The notes under the pieces are model-generated. The model did no database searches. It worked only from the letters and a program-made list of their open reading frames with translations, and was not told the DNA's origin. From Vigna angularis (taxonomy: Eukaryota; Streptophyta; Magnoliopsida; Fabales; Fabaceae), in contig NC_068974.1 of NCBI RefSeq assembly GCF_016808095.1, forward strand, positions 34,379,090 through 34,443,089: a DNA stretch of 64,000 nt, written 5' to 3'. The translations under genes were made by a program, and so were the position numbers. Shown here piece by piece: positions 1 to 11,389 of this stretch. Each line of letters starts with the position of its first letter. Position 1 is the stretch's first letter.

Positions 1-1802
1 TGTATGTTCTCTTCTGTTGGGTTGGAGTCAGTTTATTCAGATGTTGTGTTGTGTTTTGGTGTGCAGGAATATTTTTTCTAAGGTTAATTTTGACTTACTG
101 ATAGAATCAAAATAATATATTTATTAAATATCAGGTATAAACACAGAGAATTATTTCAAGATATCAATTTAGTTTTGGAGTTATTTAACATTTATTTAAA
201 TATAAATCACTAGTTTGAAGCAGGTGATATGTGTGTAGTAAAAGAGTGTTTCTATGATAATAATAATAAACTTTTTTGAAAAAAATATATAATTGAAATG
301 CACACAAATGTTCATAGGCATCATGAATAAAAATGGGTAGAAGAATTTTGTATTTTTACTATAATAAAATATATATTTATTTTTAGTATAAAAAGTTTAA
401 TTTTATTATTTTTATTTAAACTTTATTAATAATGATTGAGATAATTGAATTTTTATTTAAAAAAATTATACCTGTTTATCAAAGAACAAATTTATATTAA
501 TATGTAATTAATCATAAAGTAATTAATAAGGATTTTAAATTTATAAATAAAAAATAAAGATATCAATGTCAATTTTCTTTTAATAAAGTGTGATAATTAC
601 TGAGAGATACATTTAATCATCTCAACAATTAACTAAATTTAAATTAAATTAACAAACTTAAAAGTTTTTTACTATAAATATACTCTCTCTTTTTCTTTTA
701 TTCTAAACTTACTATTTACCAAATAAAATTAAGAAAATTGAATCATATTTTCATCAAATAAATTTCGTAAATACATTAATATTAGTTAACATGATAAAAG
801 TCTCAACTATTTAGTAATTGTGTAGTTTATTCATAATGTTGTTTTAATATTCTAAATGTGATAAATAATTTTTAAGAAAGATTTATAGGTTGATTTTACT
901 TAGTTATTTTGAATTTTGAAAGTTACATTAATTAAAAGCTTTAGAATAAAACTTAAACAAATTTAAATAAAGAAAAACCCTAATATTAAATTATTTAAAA
1001 TATTTTTTTGTACAATCTTTTTAACATTATTGTTGCATTAACCATTCTCTCTGCCCATAAAATTAAACTATCTCTATTTTTCTCTCTCTAAACAATGAGA
1101 TCAATTATTATTGATTAACATGTATTAACTATGTCCCATATAATTAGAGTAATATAATAGACATTTATATGATGGAACATGACATCGCATCAATTAAATT
1201 CAACTACTAAGAAGATTTAACATTTTCTTAAGTGAAATAAACAGGGTAAATTTACTGATATGGAATAGTCTATAATACATAACTTGTAACTTATATGATG
1301 AGGAATTGTTGGTATTATTTGTTAAATAATTATTGATTTATTATGAGTTAAAGAAAGAGTAATTTAAAAAAAAATGTAAATATTAAAGAAGTTAAGCAAT
1401 AATAAAAGACTAAATGAAAAGATATCACCATTTTCTTTAAATTCTTACTTTTTTTTTTCAAATATTGAATATTCTTTTATGCTTTTTTAAATATAGATTT
1501 ATAAATATAATGGTGGATAGTGGTAGTAAAATGGATTAACCTCTTATTTGTCTTTTGTATGCCAAAAATAGGTTGGGTCGAGTTGGTCTTTATGTTTAAG
1601 AATAGATTGAATTTTATAACTTGACCTATCGAGCTATCGGGCTAAAATAGACTCATGTCAGACTATCAGGCGTGTTGTCAGGTTGATGTCGGGCAACTAG
1701 GTTGTATTTGAATAATTTATCACTTATTTGAATATAACATTACTAATCTCGGACTATTGGGCTTGATTTGAGTATTATCGGGGAGAGACCGAATTCCTTA
1801 TA
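1..1802. other. AT-rich intergenic DNA, no gene seen
   Basis: Very AT-rich sequence without a convincing reading frame. From about 1560 to 1800 the composition changes, with repeated words such as TCGGGC, GGTCGAGTTGG and ATCGGGCT; this is typical of a decayed small DNA transposon, but no matching ends were found. Confidence 0.5.
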
Positions 1803-2170
1803 CACTAGCGCAACGAAAGGATATTTGCCTCGGTTGTTTTAGCTTTATAACAGCGGTTGCAGAATCAAGATATATTCAGACGAGGTAAAAAATTGAGACT
1901 TTTGACCTCTGTTCAAAAACCGAGGCAAAAAGGTTATGATTTTGTCTCAATTTAAAAAACCCGAAGGTGTAAAGTAAAAAGAAAAAATGGGTTTATTGTC
2001 TCGGTTGGATCAAGAACCAAGACAACAGACTATTTTTTACCTCGATTTTTACCAGAACCACTGTCTAAAATATGATTTTGTTTTTTTAAAAAAAATTGAT
2101 TGTTTTTGTAACCATTTCAAATCACATAAACTATATTACATTATCCCAGAAACACAGAAACAAACATATA
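1803..2170 (+). mobile_element. CACTA-like (En/Spm) subterminal repeat fragment
   Basis: The stretch opens with CACTAGCGCAACG and then carries repeated, mutually inverted words built on GCCTCGGTT / AACCGAGGC (around 1829, 1918, 1998 and 2015; variants GACGAGG and CCTCGAT). Plant CACTA elements have ends that start with CACTA and contain short repeated subterminal transposase-binding motifs; the CCTCGGTT type is familiar in legumes. No second CACTA end and no transposase are visible, so this is a truncated end. Family assignment is inference. Confidence 0.5.
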
Positions 2171-2570
2171 AATAAACTTGCACACAAAACACTATCCAAA
2201 GATGTGTACGTAGTTTTCTTTCTGTCTGAAAACAAGTTTATTCAAAGTGTAAAATATATATAAATACTTAGCAGAAACTTAAACCTTTGTTCACTAATAA
2301 GTTTAAATGAACTCGTACATTAATCTCAGCTTCTACGTAGAGTTATAATAATATATAGAACATTACATTACATATTATAAACACTGAAATAATGAAAGAG
2401 TTTCTGAAAAATATAATGTATGTTTTTGGTTCAATGTCTTGTCCCTTAGTTCCTCTCTCGTCCATGTCAAATGCTTATCTGCACTTATTCCAACACACCA
2501 AGATAAGCCACTCTGTGACATGTAGTTATTGTCTGCAACCATTTTACTTCCAAAAACAAAAGTTCATTTT

Positions 2571-2619
2571 ATATACATACATATATATATATATATACAT
2601 ATATACATACATATATATT
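2571..2619. repeat. Compound TA/TACA microsatellite
   Basis: Alternating ATATAC, ACAT and (AT)n units. The apparent reading frame running across it (a Tyr/Ile/Thr run) is a product of the repeat. Confidence 0.8.
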
Positions 2620-3380
2620 ATCTACGTAACACATATGTCACTTTCTCGTTCATTCTCGTCCATCACTAACAATAACTTCATGCAAGTAAACACACCCTTT
2701 TAACACTTTTGTCCGCTTGAACGAAATAACTACTCATGAAATGACGGATTTACGATTTTATTTGAATTAAGAAGGAACGATGCACAATGATTTGTGGGAT
2801 GCACTGTTTTTTCCATGATAGCATAAGATTTAAGGGTAATTACTGAAGGTGACTGTTATCATCGAAATATAGTGGAGCCTGAAGTTACAGTGTCAAGAAC
2901 TGGATGTTCATGATGAAGACGGAGGTTTATGATGAGAATGGAGGTAAGATGAAGGAATTTAGTGAAAAGGTAACCGATTTCAAAATGAGGTGGAATTGAT
3001 TCTATCAAATGTTCTATAAAAACTAGTAACCAGTTATGTGCTTGGAGTAACTAATTCCACATGCAGAAGTAACCGATGTCACGTCTCCTTAATCGATTTT
3101 ATGACAATTTTATTTTATTTTATTTTTTATTTTATTTTAATATTTTATTTTTTAAATACAATTTTATTTTAATTTAATTAATTTTAATTTTTTTATTACT
3201 TATATTTTTTTATCAATAAATATATATTATTAATAAATATTATTTTATATTACTTTTACAATTAAAAATATTTTATTAATTTTCTAAAAGAAATTTCAAA
3301 ACTTTAATTTTAAATTCACTTTCAATTATTTTCAAATCACTTAAAAAAAAACCAACACAACACTGATCATTTCTTGAAGT
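2620..3380. other. AT-rich spacer before the solo LTR
   Basis: No coding signal. Between 3108 and 3160 there is a TTTTA-type simple repeat. The 2880-3100 part has a less AT-rich composition and may be old repeat DNA, but no family was recognised. Confidence 0.4.
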
Positions 3381-3385
3381 AATAC

Positions 3386-5903
3386 TGTAAAAACCTGAAA
3401 AATGTGTTATAAAGCAGATAGGTGTATTAAATGAGATAGATTATTTTACTTTAAAACAATCTTATAATATAAATTGAATTTTATAAACACTTCTTATTAT
3501 TCTAAGAACACTTCATCTCTCTAGAACTCTATTTCTCAGAGTTCTCTGACTTTTCTCTAAAATTTCTCTCTGCTGAGTTATCTATTCGACAATCAGGAGG
3601 TGCCTAGGCGATCCTGGCGTTGAGGGCTTTGTTTTGGATCGATCAATTTCGTGTTCTTCAGCTGGTAAGTGATTTCCGCTGTTATCTGTTCTTCACTGGA
3701 TTGTGAGCATGCAATGATTCTGTATTGCATGTGGTTAACAGTTATTCTTTCCATTTTCTAGCTCAAATTAGTTTCTAAGTGTTGTTCTCTATTACCAATT
3801 GATGAGTTGTAGGTTTCTGTTGAGTTTCGTTGCAGTGCAAGGTACGGTTGGAGCGTTTCTGTGTTTTGGGTTGTTTATCTCTGAGGTAAGGGAAGCTAGG
3901 TTGTGTTTCAGTTATTTGTTTGTACTGTTTGTGATAAATTATGTGTTACAGTACTGTTTGGTTGAAATTTCAGCTTGTAAGTGTATGTTCTTGAAATGTT
4001 AAATTGTGAAAACTGTGGAATGATGATTATGAAATGAATTGGATGTTGTGTGCTGCTGTAATTGGATATATTCAAGTGTGAAATCTATTATTGTGGTGAT
4101 TAAGTAAAATGTGAGGTGAATTGAGCTTGTTTAGTGTAATTTAGAGGAAGTGAGGTAGTGAATTTGAGTATTAGGGGTCAAGTGCTGTTTTGGTCTGTTG
4201 GAGTAGCTTAGATAAGTCATATGTGACTGGTTTTAGTCATCAAAATGGTCAAAAGCAAGTTCAAAGTGGTAAAATTGGTTCTGGGTCTCTAAGTTGATGA
4301 AATTGAGGTTTTAGAGTGGGATTTGGTGCATAAACACTTTAGATTGAGGTTAGGAAGGTCTAGAATCATTTAGTCAAGTTTAATTAAGTATATACAACGA
4401 TTTAGGAGTGTTAAAAGTTGGCAAAGTTGAGTGGAATTGGTAATGAGGGGTTGAGTTGCATAATTTTGTAGAATTTCGTTCTGCAGATTATGCAGACTCG
4501 TTGTGCGAATGGATTCGCATAGCGAGTCACCTTGGCGAGGTGCTCTCTGCCAAGGCACTCGCATACCGAATGGGTGCGTTGTGCGAGTGAAGTGAGAGGG
4601 TTGCTCTCTGTTTGTCAATCCGCATAGCGAATCAAATCGTTATGCGACTGGTTGGGGTCTGAAACCATTATTCATTTTATTCGAACAACGAGTGGGTCTC
4701 GCTCTGCGAGTGATTTGGAAGTCTGAGTCTGTGTCTGAGGTTCTCGCATAGCGAATTGGGACGCTATGAGAGGGGTTGGGGTCTGATACATTTCACAGTT
4801 TATTCGCATAGCAAGTTTAGTCGTTATGCGAGGGGCTAAGAGTAGTTGGTCTCTGTCTAAGGTTTTCGCAAGGCGAGTTTGGTCGCTGTGCGAGAAGCTT
4901 ATGGTTTCGCTATGCGAAGGTGTGCGCTATGCGAGGGGTTCAGTCTTAGTTCAATTTCTCTGGTGAGCTTATGTTGTTTTAAATGAAACATTGAGTGTTG
5001 TATGAAGTAAGTTGAAGTTGTATCATGTATTATCAGTGGTTATTGATGTATGTTGTATTTCAAAAGTATAAAGTTCAAGTATGGTTAATGGACGTAATTC
5101 CATGATCCTCAAGGAGAGGAGACATGGTGGTGCCCTATGTTGTGATTCAAAGTGAAATCTCTAGTTGAGATTCATGTAAGTTTAGAATGAATGCAGGAGC
5201 TTAGTATTGGGGGTTATCCTGAAACTCCAATGGTCTTTCATTCTCAAGTAGAAAGGATTGATCCATGTCGTGAGGAGTAGCAGGAGGTCCTAGTCTTGGG
5301 TGCTTCCAGTATGGCCCAAGGTGAGTGATAACGAACTAACCTCGTGAGTGTGGTAGGGTGAAACCCATTGGCAATGGCTTTGCAAAGCAGTAGAAGCCAC
5401 CACGAGTGCACAACCCGTCATAGCTTGGCAATCATTCTAAGTTCGGACAGTCAAAGTCAGTATGGTGTTATGTGTGAAGAGTTTAAGTGATGTGAATAAA
5501 TAATATGGTTGTATGAAGTTAAATAAATTGATGTATGATTAATCTTTGTTTAAACTAGCTTACCCTGTTGTATGCTTGTATTTTGTATGTTCTGTTGTTC
5601 TTCTTCTGCGATGACCATCATTTGGATGTGAGCAGCGGAAGAAGATGTCTCTCTGGAGCAAGCATTGGATGGAGGTGATGCTGCTGAGTAGCTGATTTAG
5701 TTCAGTAGAACTTTGTGTATAGTTTTGAATAGTCTTCAGTCTGTATATAAAGTTTTAGATTTATAGTTGTTTTTGGATGACTTAAAGATATCACTTTATA
5801 CTTTAGACACTTTATACTTTAGATGGATAACTATACTATTTTATCATGCACGTAGCTTCTCTTTAATATAATTTATACTATATATATATTTTGGTATGTT
5901 ACA
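3386..5903 (+). mobile_element. Solo LTR of a long-LTR retrotransposon, TSD AATAC
   Basis: A 2,518-bp block begins TGTAAAAACC and ends GGTATGTTACA, so it has TG...CA ends with matching tips TGTAA/TTACA. It is flanked on both sides by the same 5 bp, AATAC (3381-3385 and 5904-5908). That is the signature of an integrated LTR whose partner LTR and internal domain were lost by recombination. No primer-binding site, polypurine tract or coding region follows. LTRs over 2 kb are known mainly in some Ty3/gypsy lineages; that placement is inference. A composition-distinct array of hairpin units lies inside (4498-4930). The orientation is a guess from the T-rich tail. Confidence 0.8.
4498..4930. repeat. 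61-62-bp tandem array of hairpin-forming units
   Basis: Units begin near 4559, 4620, 4681, 4743, 4804 and 4866, a spacing of 61-62 bp. Each unit holds a left arm like TCGCATAGCGA and, 16-18 bp further on, a right arm like TCGTTATGCGA. The consensus arms are reverse complements, so each unit can fold into a stem of about 10-11 bp with a short loop. Between arm pairs there is a looser segment containing GGGGTCTGA. Two further arms follow at about 4905-4930. Substitutions in one arm are often not compensated in the other. Confidence 0.8.
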
Positions 5904-5908
5904 AATAC

Positions 5909-7020
5909 AACCAAAACGTTACCTCTCGCTTCTTTCTCGTCGACACTATATACCTGAAAATAAACAGAGGCCTAATGATCAATGTAAACTAAGCTAGGAT
6001 GCAGTTTTTGTTTGCTGTGGGAAGTTGTGAATAACTGAGGATTAAACTGCTTCTGATTTTCACTTTGACTATGTCTGGATTACAGTCAAAGCAAAAGTAA
6101 TGTCAGTGCCACTTTCAATGACAAAGATGTTTGCTTTCTAAAATAGTATTTTTAGAAATAATACAAAAAAAAAAGTTGTTTTTATAAGAACTTGTAATTA
6201 AGTAGTCAAAATTCATATTATCCGAGAGAAAAGGTAATCACAGTTACAAGATAAATTGAAGTATCAAACATATATGCACATCCGAGTCTAATCTGTGTTT
6301 ATCAGTAATACTTTTTGAATTGTTTGTAGAAGAAAGAGTTAAGTAGTAAAAAGTTGGTGTTAATTTAGAGTGGCTCTTGGATCAATGGATTCACATGGTA
6401 GTAACTAATATCAGTGGCATTGCACTGAATGAAAGGAAAGGTTTTATCTTTATTGAGTATGTGATGTGATTGAATAGAAGAATAATTTATGAAGATTTTT
6501 TCTTTCTTTTGTAGCAGGGTAGTGTCTCTCATTCTGTGTCAGAAAATGGAGATTGGTTTTTATGCAGATTTGAGAGAGGGTTGCTGACACAGGCTGTTTA
6601 GGGCACACCATCCATTCATCACAGTAATCTCCTGCTAGATTAGTCAGTGAGTGACTGTATCATGTGGTCCCTTCAAGCTCTACTTTTGACCTACCGCACC
6701 CATCCCATCACACCTATATGTTTATAAATTCCACACATTTGAAAACTTTTTCATTTATCAAAGTTTTTTTATTGGTTTAATTATTTTATTTGTCTTTATT
6801 TTTAGTATATAAATTAGTTCTAAAAAAAATTTCAATTTACTTCAGGATAAAATTTATCTCAATCGAACCTATTATGTTAAATATGAACAAACATAATAAA
6901 AGAGTATGATAATTTAACATTGTCTAAAGATATTAATTCAAAAACTTTAGAGAGTGACATGAAATTAGGGTTTATAATTGGAAAAAAACTTAATATTAAT
7001 AGATTTAAGGTTTACAACTG
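5909..7020. other. Intergenic DNA, no gene seen
   Basis: No open frame with coding character on either strand. From about 6770 the sequence is AT-rich with words (GGTTTAATTATTTTATTTGTC) that resemble the ends of legume Mutator-like miniature elements, but no partner end was found. Confidence 0.35.
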
Positions 7021-7660
7021 CAGGCACACCTATTCTGAACAGAAAAATTCAAAAAAAAAATAAAAAAGAAGGAAAAAATGATTCTCAATAAGGCCGAACA
7101 AAAAACAGGGAAAAGTGGGAGTCTCTTTCGCCACTGTTTCTTGGCCACCAACTTTCTGAAAAGAAATCAGAAACCCAATAACATATGTTCCAAAAACCCC
7201 AAATTTGAGATAAAAACACGAGAACAACAAGCTCCAAAATCCCTAATCGAAACCCTTGCTGCGAAGTCGTTGAGAAGAGAAACCCTTGTATTGGGGAGAT
7301 GTCGCTTCATGACCACTACGTCGCGAAGAGGTTGTGCCTGCACTACCTGAACGCGCTTCCCCTCCCTGCGAAAACAACCAAACCGAAAGGGGAAAATGAA
7401 CCCCTCCTAACCACCATTCATGCACGACGAAGAACCCACACGAATTGACGATATTGTAGCACTGTCATCTTCTTCATGCAACTAGAATCATGAGTTTTCC
7501 ACACCATAAATCGTAAGTCCAGAGCCTCGCTACCACCAAGCCCCAAACATAGAAATCTTTCTCCCTCAATTTGGGTTTTCAGTTAAGAGAAAGAAAATTA
7601 AAGTTTGAGGATCAAATTAGGGTTTCTCATATTCAATTGTAACGACAGGGGATTTATTTT
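7021..7660. other. GC-richer island of unknown origin
   Basis: An island of higher GC with open frames of 60-90 codons on both strands, none resembling a known domain. Two short AGGGTTT words and many CG dinucleotides suggest a captured or decayed gene fragment or the core of a DNA transposon, bounded by AT-rich DNA. Nothing more specific can be supported. Confidence 0.3.
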
Positions 7661-7849
7661 AGAAGTAAGTAATTAACAAAAGAAATCCTAACTCTTAATT
7701 TATTTTTAATTGTAATTAAAAGAAAAATCTCAATCCTAATTTGTTTATAATTCTAATTAGGGCATCCACTTATAAACTCTCTCTTTGTCATCACAATACA
7801 TTTAAACATTTGTAAACTTTAAAAAACTATTTTTGCCACCTTAGCATAC

Positions 7850-8381
7850 TCTTTTGACATATCACAAAACCAGATTATTTACTTGTTTACAATTCTATCT
7901 GCTGCTCGATCTGTAATAGAAAATTTGATCTGTTACTCGTTTTGCTACCGATCATATACTTGTTTAAAATATAAAAACCCACAAATATCCAAATACATGC
8001 ATATAGTTAAAAAATATAATTTATCCATTTTTAAAATAAAATATAAAAACATTACAAAAAAATATAAAATATAATGTAAGTTAAATAAAATATAAATTCA
8101 CTTTTATTTTTAATTAAATTTAAACTGATAAAGTGTAAAATAAATTCTAATTTTAATTTTATTAAATTTAAATAAAATAGATTTGAATTTTAATTAAATT
8201 TAATCTAATAAAATATAAATTAATTTTTAATTTTAATTTTTTACCGGTAATGCATACTCGTGGATATAGAAAGTATAACTATAAACAAATATTAAATTAT
8301 CTGTTACTTGTTACTCGTAAATACCTACAGTGAATTTTAGTTGTAAATAATCACAAGAACAAATATTTTTGGCATCTCTAG
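7850..8381 (-). mobile_element. hAT-type MITE relative, decayed
   Basis: The right edge reads TTTTTGGCATCTCTA, whose complement TAGAGATGCCAAAAA matches the end of the better preserved element at 55,586. The interior shares repeated words on ACTCG/CGAGTA and TTACTCGT, plus a long AT-rich centre of TAATTTAAA type. No clean left end or 8-bp duplication was found, so the left boundary is approximate. Confidence 0.45.
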
Positions 8382-8699
8382 TATTGTTCAAGCAAAATAC
8401 CAATGGCTTACTTGTGAAAAAGTAGAGAAACTGATTAAGTAAGAAAAGTTCAATGAAGCTATGTTGGGTTGGAAGGTGGTGATTTTATGTGGTGTTGTAT
8501 GCTTTTATATATGCTTAATGATATATTTATGGTATGATGTGTAAAAGGTACAATTATTTTATATCTTATTAAAGTAATATGATTAATTATGAGATGTATG
8601 ACATGGCATATGCATGATATGTATATTGTTGATGGTCAATCTTGGATGAATTAGATCAACTTATATACATGTATACATGGAATGAACCTAGTTGAGTGA

Positions 8700-9560
8700 C
8701 ATTGGATGAATATTTTGCTCTTTACTACCACAATTTAACATATTATACCAAAAACTAACATATTATTGATAATTATAATTAATTAATAATAGTAAAAATC
8801 TATCGATAAATTACTAACACACAAAAATTCAGTGGTAAAACTCATCGACAAATATATACATCCATTGATAAATATTAATAACCACAAATTCGTCAATAAA
8901 TACTTGTTAATAATATTTGTCGATAAAATGTCTAATTGAATCTTCTTCCTATTCCTCTGTTTTCTTATTTCATCATCTTTTTCCTCCTCATTGTCCACCG
9001 ACCACCACCACTACCACTACAAATCATTTACATCTTTTGGGCTTCATTCTCTTCTTATTTATCTTTCTATATCTTCGTTGTTGAGCCTTCACATTATCAA
9101 CAAACCTATGCTTTTCTTAAGCCACTATTTTCACTCCCAACCACCTCCAAAGTAAATGTCATCAACAATCATCCACATAACCCCAATCACCTCCTACTCC
9201 TCATCTTTCTCCTCTCTTCTCCACTTCTTTTTATTTATCTCTCATTAATATAAAAAAATAATTCACTCAATTAGGTGAAAAATTTATTGTCCAAGTCCAC
9301 AAACATTTTCAACAACTCTAACAATGATAATTGTTACGATAAATTACCAATAAAAATATTTATCGATAATAATAATTATAATTTACCAACATATCAACAA
9401 ATTTTATTCTTAAATTCTTTAATAATAGAAATATTCACCAATAATTTAAAACGTAACATATATTAAAAAGATATATTGATAAACTACAATTTATTGATAA
9501 ACGTGTGATCGTTGATAATATTTCATTAGTAATTAACAAAATCCTTGTAGTTTTTGGTGA
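8700..9560. repeat. Subterminal-repeat-rich DNA transposon relic
   Basis: Two clusters of short motifs, TATCGATAAAT, TCGACAAATAT, TCGATAAA and their variants, lie at 8795-8935 and 9335-9515 around a C/T-rich centre (8940-9250). Similar words, mostly (A/T)TCG(A/T)(C/T)AAAT, occur in both clusters. This layout is typical of non-autonomous CACTA-like elements, but clear CACTA termini and a target duplication are missing. The hydrophobic 105-codon frame at 8936-9253 lies in the pyrimidine-rich centre and looks fortuitous. Confidence 0.35.
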
Positions 9561-11389
9561 GTGTTTTGTGCTTCTTGGGATGAATTCATGTCTTGAATGG
9601 TGGTGATAAATATAAAATTCATGTTGATAGAAATATTTTGGCTTCAGTGATGATCTAATCATGTAAGCTAGATTGTAGGAGGTAAGAAAATAAAAAGACT
9701 TGTTACATTTGACTTGGTAACATATGTTTTTTGTCACATTAATATTGAACACAGAAGTCAACTAAGGTTTAGAGGATTCACAATATATTAAGTACTAAGC
9801 TATAGTGAGACTTGTTTATTATGGTTTAAAGTTTTCGAAAAGATATCTTGTATTTAGTTATGACATAAGATATGACTAAGTATGAGTTTATTACTATTTT
9901 TATACATGATGATGATATATGAACATGATAACGATGATGTTTATAATTTATTTATATTACCTTCGCATGTTTTACTTGTACACTAACTACAATAATCATC
10001 CAAACAGACTCTGTTATAAGTAGTGATGGAATAAAAAGACTTTCAATTGATCAAATATGTATATTAACATATGTGATCTAAATATTATTTTGGAAATACA
10101 TAAATACATACATATATTATAGATAACTTAGTATCTTTCTCCTTTAAACTCACTTGGAACATCTAATGTAACAAAACAAAATGGACAACATCTAAGGATA
10201 AGGAGAAATAAGGTTGGAACAAATATATATTTCAGTAAAACTAATTTCAAAATATTTGACCTCAGAAATATATTTAAAATAATCAATTTATACTTGTAAA
10301 ATATTAGTGTTTGTTTAAAAATGAAAAATGTTTTTATTTGAATAAACTATAGTTTATCCTAAAAAGTTTACCCTTTAATTGAGCAAGAATAAAATCCATA
10401 TTCCCAGTTTGTTTTCTACAAACATGCATGAAAAAAGATGGTGAAGCTGAAGAAAAGGAAACTCATTATATTCTGGGAAAATTTCCATCATAATACCAAA
10501 ATAGTCTTTTGCCTTTGAATTTAAAACCAAACTTTACTTCAGAAACAATTTTCTGTCTTTTCCTCTTACAGTACGACTTTCTAGCATGCACAGGCTGGGG
10601 CCAGACAAAAAAAATTGATTGATTACATAAAATATAATTTATGGTAGTTATTGTATGAAATTGGTTGAGTGCGTCCTACATACATGAGATACCTCCAATA
10701 AGAGAGAGCATGAAGCAAAATACAAGTATAAAAAAACAATGCTCCAGCAAACTGATTATGATATAAAACCAAAATGTATCCCTAGTTTGTCTGTTTCTGA
10801 GGTATAAAGATGAGGCACATGCAGAGGAGGGAAAAGTCTAAATAATAATAACAACGAGGGCAACAAATGCTTCTTTGGGTTGGTGCTTTTCACCCTTTAT
10901 CATTAAAAGCACATAGAATAAGAACATGATACCTGCTTTATTCCACGTGACATCAGAATCAGAATTTATAAAGTTGTTCTAGCTCATTGCGGTTCTTGAT
11001 AGTATGTTGTCAGAACAGGTATTTTACTCTGCATCTTTGAAGCACAAAATTTACTTAAACTTTAGAGACCGTGGAAATTGTTAGGGTAGTCATTTTCCTC
11101 AATTGGTAGCTATTATGCAAAAAAAATGGACCTAAAAAGCCTTGTGCTTGTTGATGGTCAATGTATACAAAGATAAACATAAGTTTCTACTTCTGAACAT
11201 CAAATTCTTTCACCAAAAAATAAGTAAACATTTTTTATCCTCTGCTACTTATCATGCCTAGATGAGCCACATTTTCTTAAAGTTTGAGATTCCTTCAAGA
11301 CTGCCTCTCTAAAATCATAAAATACCACGAGTCTAAGGGAAAAAAAATCAGGGTTTTCAACTGTACATAAATGCAAGCTAAAATTAATT
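9561..11389. other. Intergenic DNA downstream of the kinase gene
   Basis: AT-rich with no coding frame. The last few hundred bases before 11,390 are expected to contain the kinase 3' UTR and polyadenylation region. Confidence 0.4.

Noticed and set aside
2392..2703. 103-codon frame with Tyr/Ile run
   Set aside because: It crosses a TA microsatellite and has no domain or codon signal.
4498..4930. CRISPR-like array
   Set aside because: Regular spacing, but the units are diverged, contain inverted arms, and lie within a plant LTR; there are no conserved repeats with unique spacers.
7030..7425. Overlapping 60-90-codon frames on both strands
   Set aside because: They overlap each other on opposite strands in a GC-richer island, with no domain similarity and no splice-supported extension.
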